The notes under the pieces are model-generated. The model was given only the letters and a program-made list of their open reading frames with translations. It searched no databases and was not told the origin of the DNA. Shown here piece by piece: positions 13,001 through 26,700 of a stretch of 64,000 bases of DNA (the stretch's first letter is position 1; every line of letters starts with the position of its first letter). This stretch comes from Typhlomys cinereus (lineage: Eukaryota > Chordata > Mammalia > Rodentia > Platacanthomyidae). The stretch spans positions 2,678,702 through 2,742,701 of the forward strand of contig JALPQD010000242.1 in NCBI GenBank assembly GCA_023101885.1, read 5' to 3'. Position numbers and translations under genes: made by a program.

Positions 13001-16000
13001 GAACCTGAAAATACTGTGCAAATTTACCAGCAGGCGATAACAGTGAAGTAAAGTGTATCTGACACGTAAGTGCATTTTGCGTCTACACTTGGCTCCTCTC
13101 CCCAGGGTCTCTCACTATGGGCTCCAGAATCCAAAGCCCTTTTAAATTCAGAACACCGCAGAGTCCAAGCACTGCAGGTCACAGATCGTCGAATGACAGA
13201 GAATTTCAGCCGAGAAGGAGGCAGGAGGCACTTTACCTTGGAGTACTGAGGGTCCCGTAGCTGGCAGTGCAGTGAACTTGAGGTCTCACGTACTCAGCTG
13301 AGAATTCTTCGAGGGGCACGATACAAATCTGATGCTGTTGCGCAAACAAGAGCCAAAAATCACACTGCACTTACAAGCCAAACCGTGGTAATGCCAAATT
13401 CTTTGGTTAAACAGTTATTAAGTAAAGAATTCAATCACAAAAATATATACTGATTATTTTTAAATAATAAAATTATAGGATGGCAACCATTATGAACAGC
13501 ACCATTATGAACAACAAATTCCTTTTATTGTTATACAGGATCATGGACTAAAAAACTCTTGCTGAAATAATTTCACTAATAAATCAGTCGACCAAGCCAC
13601 ATGAAAGAACAAAAGTGAATTTTTTTTTTTTTTCCGTGACTTTTAGTTGTCTGGTTTTTCTCTCTATCTCAGAGCTGATGCTGACTCTTGAGATGCCTTG
13701 GAAAGGGAGTGTGGATGTTGGGGGCGGCCGGAAGGTCTGAGTTTTCAACAGGGGGGGAAGTGTCTGGAAAGAGCCTCTTTCTTCAGGTAGGATGCTCCAC
13801 CCAAACTAGACTCTGTGGATGGATTTGTCTCCAAAGTTACTTTGAGTCACACATGGGTTTTCGTCATTAAAGCTTTTAGTACACATCACTAAAAGTCAAT
13901 GTTCTATTTCCAACAATGACAAAGCTATTCAGAAATTACACCAAAAAAGCTAATGAATGTCACTGAAACTGAGATATCCTGTTAGGTGGAGATGCCCTGC
14001 CCTTTTGTAGTGTCCATTCTAAACTTCCTTGACCCTCGATGACCTCCTCCAGCTACTTCACAACAAGCAAACCTATGCTTAAAAGAGAATGAGTCAGATC
14101 CAGGGTAATTTCCAAAGATGAGAATGTTAGACTAACTTGGACTGTGATGATTAGAAAGGCAGCCACGATTTTACAGCAATATTTTTTAACATCTGAATTC
14201 CAGCAACTCCTCGAAGTCAAAGTTTTGAATGCTATGCAAAGAGCAAATATTTCAAGGTGTGATACGTGCTGAGTATTAGCAGTTATAGGAAGCTGTTTCA
14301 CACTTAGATAATCTCAGATATCCTGAGACACTTCATATACATCTTGTAAACTCTTTGTCTTTGTTGTCTTTATTATAATGCCTATCTGTGTTTATGAGAA
14401 CTCTTAATGTTCAAGTTATACCATTATAAGGTGGCATGCATATTGTTTAACCAGCTCCAGTTGGTATCTTAAATCTTGACTAGCTGAATAATGCAGGTTT
14501 TGAAGATTAAAAATAAAACCACAGAACCAGCTGGTTATAGCATTGAAATCCCTGACTGGTTCTGCCAAAGAGCTATATAGTAAAATGGGAAATGGCAGAG
14601 TTTCTGTGCTCGGGGAAGAAAATATAATGACAAAGCTCTTCCATTTATTATAACAATGAATAAAAATTACTGAAATGGGATTTTGTGAGCTGCATCCAAA
14701 TTTGATGGCCACACTTTATTATGTGATACTAAAATAGCTGAAAGAAATGAAGAAGCAGGTCAGACTTTAGATGGGAGGTATGTATGTGAAGCTGGCAGTT
14801 CTTTGCAGGTTAACTTCATAGATGCAATAAAATCCTGGCCAAAATTTTAAGGAGCTTTTAAGAGATACAGATGACAAGATGCTGTTAAAGTTCGATAGGC
14901 AAGACAAGCATACCAGAAGGAACTGGGCCATGTGTGCCCTGAGTTGAATGTCCGCATCCCCTAGGAGCTCATACACAGCCACGCGACTCGCTCCATCAAT
15001 CGCCACGCTCCGGCAGAGAATGCTGCAAAGGGAACAGAATTTTCTTACTGTCATGCCTGGTGTCGCCCTCATTGTGTATCTAACGGCTCTTCAACTTGTC
15101 CTGCTTATACCCAGGTGATCAACAGTCAGTTTCCCTGTGTGACTGGTGAGGCGGTAGTCAAGTAAAAAGACACAGTGAGGGCTTGAGAGATATCCCTGTG
15201 CACAGGACGAGTCTGCGTTTGGATCCCCAGATGGAAGGCGAAATGCCGGGTGTGTGTGGCTACATTGCTGCCATTCCAAAAGGAGCCTGGGAATCCCCAG
15301 GTCAAGCTGGTTAGAAAAAAACAACTATAATGGTGAGCTCAGGGTTTACAGACCGAGGCTCAAAACAATATGATGAAAGAGAAATCAAAGATGAGTCCTA
15401 GTATCACCCCAAGGCCTTTTTCACACGCATCCACAACACGTGTGTGTGCCCACTCACATTCAAAAAGTCATACACACAGTCATGCATGTAACCTCATGTA
15501 TGCATGTGCATGAAAAGGCAGAAAAAAAAAAAAAAGAGATTTTCCTGAGAGTGGCTAAGTACGAAGCAAGAGAATTCAAGTCTAATAACGTCCTCGAAAT
15601 CTAAAGCTAGCTTGTGTGTTGAAGGAGCCTCACAGCTCTCCCACCATAACTCCACATCAGACAGCTCTCGCGGAACGCCGTAGACCGTCCTTTCTGTCTC
15701 TGTATTGCAATCTCTCTTCTCATGCTATGTACATACTTGTTGTCCTAGTACTTGGGAGCTTGAGGCAGGAGGATCTCAAGTAAGGCAGGATCAGAGCAGC
15801 CATGCTGGGATGGGTCTCTCAAGGTCTTTGAAGGTCTTTGGAATTCCTGAAGCTCATCCTGCACTTCTGGAATCACCCTGAAGGAATACTCCTGCTGAGG
15901 AACTGACTCCAGTCCTCCCAGAGATAAGATGGCCAACTTCCCTATGGATTATGGAGATGAGCTCTCCATATCAAACAACTTGACCTCTAGCCCACATGGG

Positions 16001-19000
16001 CCCAAGAACAACTGTGTTGGGCCCCAATGAGAGTTAACCAATGAGAAAAAGCCAGTTTCCCGGGCTTGTCTAGGTACATAAATATCTCTTGCCCTGGCAG
16101 CCATCTTTCGCACCCTAGCCCCTCGTGGAACTTGTGCCACGAGTCTGTTTCTTGCTCCTTATGGATTCTATGCCAAGGTCCATGAGTTCTCCAGGGTGCC
16201 CTAGCCCCTCATGGCATTAAGTGCCATGAGCTCTGTTTCATTTCTGCTTCTTATGGAGGCGTCCTAGCTCCTCATGGCACTCCACGTCTGGAGTCCATGA
16301 GTTCCAACCTTCCTCTCCTCCAATAAACTCTACCTTAATCCTCTACACGTGTTCTGGTTTCAATCTTCGTCTCCAGAACACAAGAACCCTGCAACATTGG
16401 GATGGTCGTTTCCTGTCTCTGCAATATTTGGTTTCCCAGGTGGGACAGCTGAAAGACCGTTTCCCTGCATTACAAGTTTCAGGCCAGTCTGAGCTGCTTG
16501 GCAAGACTCCATTCTTCAAAAAAAAAAACAAAAAACTGAACCCCTCCTGTCCTTGGCACAGAAGTCTGTGGACCTTTTGAGATAAACTGGAGTCACCCCA
16601 GTCACTCTGGATGTGTCCCGTGTCTCTTCACTTGATTCTGTGAAACAGGAAATCAAGGCAGCGATCTGGAAGGAGTCTGAGGGCCGAGGTGGAGAAGGAT
16701 CCTACGGATGGAGTATGATGAGACCCAGCCCCAGGCTTGTGGCCAACACTGCAGGGACTTAGGGGACCGGTAATCCGCCCATCTGGGAGGGCACATTATG
16801 TTGGTTCTGATGTCACCTGTACATGCAACTCCCTTATTCAGATAGTGACAGAACATTCCAAGGAACTATTTAACGCTCATCTCATGTACTTGATTTTTTA
16901 AAAAACCTATCCAAATTGAAAGACCCCCGTCTTTCAGTCAGGAACGAGGCCACCGAGAGAAAGACCAAGACCCTTCTCGCTGCAATAGCATGAGGTTTTA
17001 TTTAACGACGCGCCGGGCGGCTCCAGCAACCTTTCACGCAGGAAAGACTGAAGCGGCCCCGAGCAGCTCGGGCAAGGGGTTTTTAAGGGGTCTTGGGGTA
17101 GGGGGGGTTGCTTAGCTGAGGAATTTTCTATGACCTTTACAGTCATTGGTCGGCAAGAGCTCGGGTGGAGTTGGCTCTTGGTGATCGATCCAGTCCACCT
17201 GCTTAACCGCAGGCTGTTCATTCTGGGTGACCTTCATTGATGGAATTCCCCTTTGTGCAAACTTGCTTTTCCAGAACTGAAGAGCGGAGGTCTTAAGGGG
17301 TGGGGAAGTACCTGTAAAAAGCTCAAGGCTGTACATAGTTTTAAGCAATGACTAACAATGGATGCTTGGATGGCTATAAACAACGGATGCCTGAATGACT
17401 ACAAGCAAGGCCTATACTGTGGGCCTGAACCGGCCTGCTTTGTGAATTTTAGGGCGAGGGTCTCAGGGTCCAACAAAATCCAAATACAGAGCTGGGGAAG
17501 TGGCTCAGAGGCCAAGCACTTGGCTACGTAGAAATGCTAGAAGTGTCTTCGCTCAGTTAGGTATTCCTGCTTTAGAATTGTCTTTACTTCTCTAGCTAAG
17601 AGAATTCTTTTTCTTCTAACCTTGAGAGGAAAAAAACCTAAGTTCTCTTGGACAGGAGGTAATAAAAAATGGAGAGGACACTAGGTGCAGTTTGACAATG
17701 ATGAGGGCTAATCTCTACTCAGAGACAAGAAAACATCATTTTAGGCCCTACAAGAATCCTAGAGAAAAAAAAGAAAAAAAAAAAAAAAAAAAAAGAATCC
17801 TAGAACACAATGAAGTGCTAATTAAGCCTTTGTCTCAGGCAGGAGCATTAAACCTACTACCTCTTTCTCTTTGTCATCTTCTTGCCCAAAATATTGTTGC
17901 AGGGAACCCGTCTTCTTGTGTTCCGGACTCAAAAATTGAAACCAGAACAGGTGTAGAGAATTAAGGTAGAGTTTATTAGAGAAGAGAAAGGTTGGAACTC
18001 ACAGACTCCAGAAGTGAAGTGCCATGAGGAGCTAGGACGCTTCCATGAGAAGCAGAAATAAAACAGAGCTCATGGCACTAGTGCCCTGAGGGGCTAGGGA
18101 GCCCATGAGAACTCACGGTGCCTAGGCATAGAATTCATGAGGAGCAAGAAACAAGAAACAGACTCATGGCACTGGAGTGCCAAGAGAAGTAGGCAGCTGG
18201 AAACGGACTCATGGCGCTAGAGGGCCATGAGGGCTAGATTGCCAAAGATGGTTGCCAGGGGTAGGTGTATTTATACACCTAGACAAGCCCGGGAAACTGG
18301 CTTTTTCCCATTGGTTAATTCCCATGGGGCCCAACCCAGTTGCTCTTGGGCCCCTGTGGGCTGGCGATCAAGTTGTTTGATATGGAGAGCTCATCTCTAT
18401 AATCACTTCATGGGGAAGTTGTTCATTTTATCTCTGGGAGGATTGGAGTCAGTTCCTCAGCAGCAGTGTTCCCTCTGGGTGATTCCAGCAGTGGGAGATG
18501 GCTTTCAGGAATTCCAAAGACCTTGAGAGACCCATTCTAGCATGACTGCTCTAATCCTGCCTCATTATTAAAATTAGATTACAAGACTGCACCTCGGTCA
18601 ATGGGGGACACTGCAGGGCCCCCTTCTTCCAAATCAGGAATAAAAAGCTTCAGCCGCTTGTCTGCAGTGTACCTGGCCTATCAACTTTGCCAGTACTTGT
18701 TTGGTCAAAAGTAAATAAGTCTTGCTGAGATACTTCAATTGTTTGATGGTATTTCTTTTTGACACAGCTGTTAACATCTGTAACATGTACATAGGTTTGG
18801 CCCTCAGTAACACACACCACACACACACACACACAAAGTCCTCAGAGCTGCAATTTTAGGATTGCTGAGGACACAACTCTAATCCAATAGACATTTCACT
18901 GAGTCTCACAAAAATGTCCATGCCAAGCCACAAACGTTATTCTTTGCAGAGATTCTTCCATTTTCACATCTGGGAAGATGTCCAACTACTTCAGGTCAGC

Positions 19001-22000
19001 TTTGGTTTGGCACAAAGCTTCAGGGAAATGGGGTAAGAAAATGTTCAAAGCCTCAAGCACTGGGTGAATTTCCTGCCATCCTCCACTCTCTGTACCAAGC
19101 GATTCTGACTTCCAGCGTCATTAGTTATACAATTCATTTTGTATGAAAACGTTCCTCATGTTGATCCTTTCATAAAGGAATGTTCTTGACATAGAATGCA
19201 AAGAAAACCATATATTTTTTTAGAAGGCAGGCCCTATCAGTTGGGGCTTTTAGACAATAACTTCATTAGGGCAAAATTTGTAAGTTCTTTGTCCTTATTT
19301 TTTAACCTGGCAATCATCAAAAAGTTTTCTGATTCATCAGTAAGTATAATGATTCTGAAGGTGCATTGCGAAGGCCAGCGCGACGTCAGGAAAGCATGAC
19401 TGTCCTTCCCTGGGTTGTGTCCTTAACCCAGGGGGTGAGGAAGACCTCTGAGTTCACAGCACCATGCTGGAGCTACCAGGAATCAAATGAAGAGGCAGCT
19501 TCCTGTGCACCTGAACCAAGTTGTTTGGAAGAGCCTAGAGTTTTCTAAGCAAAGCTGCTAAGCACAGAGATGACTCCCAATACCTTACTGGGCAAGGCTG
19601 TGGACCCTGTAACTAGTCCCTTGTCCCGCCCCTGCCCCCAGCTTTCATCTGCTCAGAAAGGAAGCAAGACTTCCACTGCAAATTAAAACGCCAAATTCCC
19701 CAGGCCGACTTCCTCCTGGTTTGCTGACAAGGAATTCCGGGGGTGGACTGCTTACCTGTACTTGCAGCTGTATATGTTCGCCTGGCCTGCCGGAAGTGAC
19801 CCGGATCCGGGACTCTTCACCGTCACATCCACCACAAACAGCTGGTCCACCTCTGTGGCATACTCCAGCAGGACCACGTACTGGCCAACCTGCGGGACGC
19901 GCAGCCGCAAGTGTAGTTCCACCTGTCAGAGAGGCCAAGCGGACAGACCACCATCCAGACGTGAGACTCAGCTACATACCTTTACATCCACAGTAGGCGC
20001 GACTAGGAATGCCCCCAGGGACATTTCCATGTGTTAACATAGTGAGATGTGTGGTCCGTCACAGAGGGATTTAGAGGGAGTACAGCTGCCTATTAAAATT
20101 TCAAACCAGGGGGGGAAAAAGCAACACATACTTGTTTATCTGAAACTTCAAGGGCACCTTACATTTTCATCTTCTAAAGCCAGCAGTTTCCTTCTACAAG
20201 CTTCTAATCCTCTCCAAGAGTGTTTGGGTTGTTGGTTTCTCAAGGTAACAACTCGCCCAACCCCAAAGTAAAAAGGAATTACCCGTAGACAGAAGAGCAG
20301 AAAGGTGCCCCAAGACTTATCTGCAGTTTTAAAAAGAAACTTTGCAACACGTCCTCTGTCTGGGTTAATGACTAATAGTAGCTTGGCTTTTATACTATCA
20401 AGCCACTTCCTATGTCTGACCTGTGCGCATCTCCCCACCTTATTGTTAAGAGAAAAGCTGAGATGGAGATCGTGGGCAATGAGAGATGCTTCCAGACTGA
20501 CGACAGAGACCTTCCGGCTTACAGAGCTAGAAATATTTACTATTTGACCTTCTTCAGGAGAAAGTCAACCACCCCTGGTGTCAATTCTGAATGAAGAGAT
20601 TGGGGTTCAGGGTCAGGCTGCCTCCAGCTGTGTGGTCCGGTGGCTTCTGACTTATTGCCTGTGTGTGTCAGTGTGTTTCTGTGTAAAATGAGAGTAAGTG
20701 ATAATATTCATCTCTCAAGATACTTAGGAGGACTCAGCAAATTCAGAGAGAGCGCTACAACAGTGTGGGGTGTAGAAAAAGCATCCTGTGAACACTGATG
20801 ATTATAATTGTCATTACTGAGGGGTGTTTTTTTTTGCCATGATTTGGTCTTTTTATTCAATAGTATTTCAAGTGTCTATTTTAGTATGTGATTCGTATGT
20901 GCATGTAGACGGCTGCAAAGTATGTGCAGGAACATGCATGCACACATATGTGGAAGTCAGACACACAGGTCAACCTTGAGAAAAGTTACTTTTTTTTTTT
21001 TTTTTTTTAAGACAGGGTCTCTCATTGGCCTGGAATTCATTGAATAAGTTAGGGTGGCTGGTCAGTGAGCCCAAAAAATCCATCTACCCAATGCTGGGAT
21101 TTTAAACATAGGCTAGCACACATGACTTTTTTTAAACGTGGATTCTGGAGGACTAAATACATACTTTCATGCTTGCAAGGCAAGCACTTTATCAACCAAC
21201 CCCAAATATGTCATGTGTCTTTCAGTACATAAGTATATATAACTCATTTTATTAATGACCATCTATCATTCTATAGTATACACACAAAATTATTTTAATT
21301 TTATTATTATTTATTCAATTGTGCGTGTATGCATGTGTGCGCGTGTATGTATGTATGTGTGTGTGTATAGAACCACGGATGAATTCGGGAACCACCATGG
21401 ACGCCTCCATCTCCTCCTCGTTTACTCTGCCTCGGGATTCACGGGCTTCGCCCTACCAGGACCAGAAACACATGCCGCCCCCACTTCTGCCTGGCGTCTA
21501 TACGTGGAGTCTAGGATCCGAACTCAGAACCTTCTGCCTGCAAGGCAGAAGCTTAACCCCTGAGCCACCTCTCCAGCCCCCACACAAAATTATTTTATTG
21601 TTGCCCTGTTGATGGATATTTAGGTTATTGCTTTTCACATAACATATATGTCATACCATGTATATTACATGTGTCTCTCTATACAGATATACAGGCATAT
21701 TCTTTTTTAATGATAAGATTCTTTTTTAAAAACTTTATTTATTCTGTGTGTGTGTGTGTCACAGGGCACTGTGTGTCCCTGTGGAGGACCAAAGGTGACT
21801 TCGGGAATCATCTTGGATTGCTTCTATGTCTTTTTTGTTTCACTCTGGGATTTCCCAAGCTCCACCCACCAGGGTTGGGAAGTTCAGGCTGCCATCACTT
21901 CCGCCTGGCATTTTTACATGGGACCTGGGATCAGAACTCAGAACCCTCTGCTTGTGAGGCGGAGTCTTAACCCCTGAACCATCTCTCCAGCCCTTACTGA

Positions 22001-25000
22001 CATATTCTTATACTTGTGTTTCTATGTGTTTCCAGCAAGTACAATTACTGTGTTAAGTTTGTGTGGACATTTGATGCCAGCGCCAACGCTGGAATCCACT
22101 GCTTCTCCGTGAGCTAGAACAGCCCCTCCTTCTCAGTCAAGTTTCCTAACGCTTAATTAAACTGCTCCTTCTCAAGCCTGTGGGACATTCACATATTCAA
22201 TTCGACCACACAGCTCTGAGCCACAGAACTGCTATTTTGCACTGTGATTTTCTTCTACCACTTAAATAATTGAAAGGCTTCCCTCAGGAGAAGATGCAGA
22301 TTATGCACCCCACTTTTGACTTTATTACAGGGGAAGGTGGGCCCTGCCTCTGGCCCAAGTGGTATATTTCAAGGTCATAAGCAGCTTGTCTTCTGGAAGT
22401 GTCTCCGTATCTCCAAATGATAGTTTGCCTCTGGACCACACAACATACAAGTGCCTGCCTGTTTCAGGGGGTCGCAGCACCCTACTGTAAATTTCTACTG
22501 CGTTTTTCTGTATCCTAGTGATTGACTTCTGAAAGACAGGTGGGAGGAGTTTCAAGTATATTTTGTGGTCAAAGCAGGATTTGTGGGACTCAGCTAAAAG
22601 ACATCAGGACAACAAACTGAAACTTTATGTTTTGTGTTGGCATCAGTTATTTAGCTTTAAAACGGGAGCTTGGGGGCTGGCAAGATGGCTCAGCGGATGG
22701 ATAAAGGCATCCAAGTTCAATTCCCAGAGCCCATATGGTGGAAGAGAGAACAGACTTCTTGATAGCTGTCCACTGACCTTCACACATGTGTGGTGGCACA
22801 CATACCTGACTTCTCTCTCTCTCTCTCCCCCCCTTGCATCTTTCTCTCCCTCTCTCTTTTTTTCTCTCTCTGTCCCCGCCTCTCTCTCTGTACACCTCTC
22901 CTCTCACTCACACACACTCTTTCTTTCTCTCTCTGTCCTTTAAGACAGAAAACGGAGCAGAAAAAGGTATTTTCTGTGTCTCCATGTCAAGGGGCTGCGT
23001 CTGTGTTCTTACCGTTGATACACTGTACTTCTGACTCACGTCTGTGCCAGCAGCATCTCATCATGTCTGTCTGTGAGGCTCAGAGAAAAGCAATGCCCCC
23101 ACCTGTACCAACGTGTCCCGCCAGCCTGTACCAACGTGTCCTGCCAACTGCCGGGCAGCTGCGGTGCAGTGGAGCCATGCCAGACACTGAGCTCCAGGAA
23201 TTCAGCTGTTACTAATTGCTTAGCCTCCGGACTCGGGGAAAGAGGGACTGGTGGAATGTCCTTTTAGGGAAAGCCGCGAAGTTTCTGGAAGCCTTTGAGA
23301 CCGAGTCTCATCGCTCTTTTAAGCCAGATCTTGCCCTGAGTCATGTGGAACAGGTAAACTAAAGGAAAGGGGGGGAGGGGATCTGTGTCCCTTGCCACAT
23401 AAGAAAGTACTCAAAGTCAACCTTCATACAGCTCAGCGCAGGGTGCCATCCAGTCCCCAACCAATCAGAGAACTCAGCATCCACTGTTCAACACCTCTGA
23501 GAAACCCTCTGGCTGTAATGACTTGAGACGCAACTGCGGTAAAGCGAACAGCGGACACAGAGGAGAGTGTATTGTGCTTTTATAGTAAGTGGAAGGCCGC
23601 GCCCACCTCTCTCCCGCCGAGGTCCACCATGGCTGGGTGTGCAGGAGCGGGCTGCCTCACTGCCAAGGGTCTCAGCTCCCCGTCAAACAGGAAGTAGCTG
23701 GCCTCACAAGCCAGGGCACAGGAGAATCTGGTCACTGGCAGATGCTGGTAGAGCAAGCAGCTTCAACGACAACAAAAGGCGATCGTTAGCACCAAGCACC
23801 TGAGACGACGCAGCGGGCATCACGAGGACCTACGGCCATTCATGATGCATCCCTGCGTCATTGACAGACTCCCAGCAAGCGGCTGTCGTGGCTTGAAATG
23901 TGCGTGTCCCACACGGGGCCACGTGCTTGAAGCCTTAGCTGTTGGGGAAGGTCGTGGCATCGACGGGAAGTGGAGCCTTGCTGGAGGAAGGCAGTCACAT
24001 GGGGCGGGCCTTGAGGTTAGTTAGTCCCACCCCACTTCCAGGAGAGGTCTGCTCTGGTAATTGGCAGTCTTGCAGCTCTCAGCCTCTGGGGTGGGTGTGA
24101 CTTAGTCTGTCTCCTGATTCTGCCTGTTTATCTCCCCTCTGGAACCATAAACTGAATAAATCTCCCTTTCTCTCTTAAGTTGCTTGACTTTGGGTGCTCT
24201 CTCACAGCAACAGAAAAGACTAACTACTGCAGTAGCCCTATGGGTACTGAGCGGTACTTTTTCCTCTGCAGCAGGACAGGAGGAAACAAAGATCTCAGAC
24301 CCTGGATTCGACATTGAGCTCTCTCCCTCCCCCGTTGTATGACTTTGAGGTTACTTCTCAGGCACGTAGCAACACTCTCCGTTCACACAGGGTTAGCCGC
24401 TCACACGCCAGCTGTGGTGTCAGATTCTGATGTGAAAGACCCAAATCAGGCTCCGAAGGAAAATTGAGAACATCCTGTGGCAGTTAGGAACTTAAGACCC
24501 ACCATGACCCTCTGCTCTCCAGGCTCCCCACTCAGGGGACCCCCTTGTGTCCCACACTAACTTGTCCTGGGGAGATCCTGCGTCGGCACACGGTTCTGTG
24601 ACCTGCAGTTGCAGCGCGAGGGCTTCGTAGTAATCCCTGGGGAGCAGCACCAAGTGGTCCTAGCAAAGAAGATGGAAGAGACCATCGCTCAAGTCGCTGG
24701 TGCATCCGCTTTGTTAACAAAATAACCAAAGACACGTGCTGAGTGAAGAATAATAAGCTAGGTTACTAGTGAGCCCCACCTTCAGCCTGACTTCTTGTTC
24801 TTCACCTTGACCTACAGGAGCCCACCAGAACCCACTGGAACCCACCAAACAACTCTGCACCGGCCTCTTCCACACCGGAGGTCAGCTCCTTGGGGTGAAC
24901 ATTTGAAGCGTTCAGATCGCATGGGTGATGTTTCTCTCTGTTCTGGATCGTTGGTAAATGCAAAAATCATCAAGGATTAAAGTGTCCCTTTAACAAGATG

Positions 25001-25087
25001 CTGCTTTGAGATGCCAGCTGCCTTCACCACTATACAACGCTGGCTGCCCATTACAAACTCACTTTCTGTTCCTGCACCCGAGTGCGG

Positions 25088-25122
<35 letters not shown>

Positions 25123-25898
25123 CGAGGTGTTGGGATGTTGGTGACTCGCACGACAGAACTGGCTTTGCTGCCTGTCCTACCAAAAGACGGGAAGAACATG
25201 TTCTGCCAGCTACGCCAAATGAAGCCCACGGTGTGAAGCCGGCTAGCTAGGCAGCTCGTGAGCCAAGAGCAGAGCTCTGGGCTTTGAGACGTGGACGACT
25301 TGACAGTTTCCCCCCAATCCCAGATGCCTGGCTCTGCTGTGCATAGCAGAAGGTGGGCGGGAGGGATAGAGGCAGGGCGAGAGAGAAGGATTCTAACTCC
25401 AATCGACTCCCACATGGTCCCTGAGGTGTTTTCTTTCTTTAGGAGGAAATGTCTGAGTATGGGGAGGTAGGAAGACTGAGAACTGTTCTATCAGCTTGAG
25501 GTTGGGACCAAATCGCCTCATTATTCTGTGGTCCCCAAGGTGGACAGCTGCTGCTCAATAAAACACTTCCAGAGAGGTGGAGTCATGTACTACTTTTCCA
25601 TGTACTACTACACTTTGCACAATTAAACATTAATAAGTACCCTCCATGAACAGGTGGCAGCTTAAAATAATCGGGGCCAGAGAGATGGCTCTGGGGTTAA
25701 GCTTCTGCCTCACAAGCAGAAGGTCCTGAGTTCAGATCCTGGACCCCACTAAAAACACCAGGTGGAAATGGTGGCAGCCTGAACTTTCCATCCTGGAAGG
25801 TGGAGATTGGGAAACTCCAGAGCAGAGTAAAGAGGAGGTAGAAGCAATCCAGGGTGATTCCTGAAGTCACCCCTGGACCTCCACAGGCATAAACAGTG

Positions 25899-25937
<39 letters not shown>

Positions 25938-25954
25938 TCTCTCTCTCTCTCTCT

Positions 25955-25999
<45 letters not shown>

Positions 26000-26171
26000 C
26001 AAAAAAGGACACTCTTGCTATGCAGCCACAATACCACATTATCTCATTTAACAAAACAGGATGTTAGCAGTAAAATTATAAAAATTATAAAGTATTCCTT
26101 CTGCCATTAGTCCAATTTCATATCTGTTACTCATCTCAGTGGAGTTTTTCTCTTCCTCATTTTGGAGATCT

Positions 26172-26211
<40 letters not shown>

Positions 26212-26651
26212 AGCAATAAAGCTTTCTGCAGAGAAGGCACAAGGAAAACAACCTCGAAAGGACAGCACGTCCTTCTGTTATCTTTGTAAGATCTCAGATT
26301 AGGAAAATTATCACAAGGGAAAAGACATTATCTGGATAGTTCAGGAGAAGCCTCTGAGTGGGCCCTGGGGACCAGATTTCCTCCTGCAGCCAAACCACAG
26401 GGTGGGGACTTGCTTATGTTTTCTGCTTGAAGCACTTCCCTGATATTGATATCATGGTTTTCTGACCCTCCTGACCCTGGAGTTCTCCTGACTTCATTTC
26501 CATGGCCCTGAGGGAGGCTTATTTCTATTCATGATGGGAAACACCAAACACACTTTTGAAAGATGGGGGACATGTCTTTACAAAAGGTTTTGCATTCATT
26601 TTTGCCAATTTTGAGTTATAATTTGGTTACACATAGATACAAATTTTTTTA

Positions 26652-26700
<49 letters not shown>

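Larger units (their letters stand above)
15023..19755 (-). other. Lama3: Lama3 intron rich in LTRs
   Basis: 4.7 kb with a SINE, three solo LTRs (15781-18564) and a CA run. 18565-18800 and 18840-19755 show nothing recognised. Confidence 0.85.
19923..23606 (-). other. Lama3: Lama3 intron with reverse SINEs and a pyrimidine tract
   Basis: 3.7 kb. SINEs lie at 20880-21994 and 22675-22830, with a CT-rich tract at 22811-22940. The rest appears unique. Confidence 0.85.
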
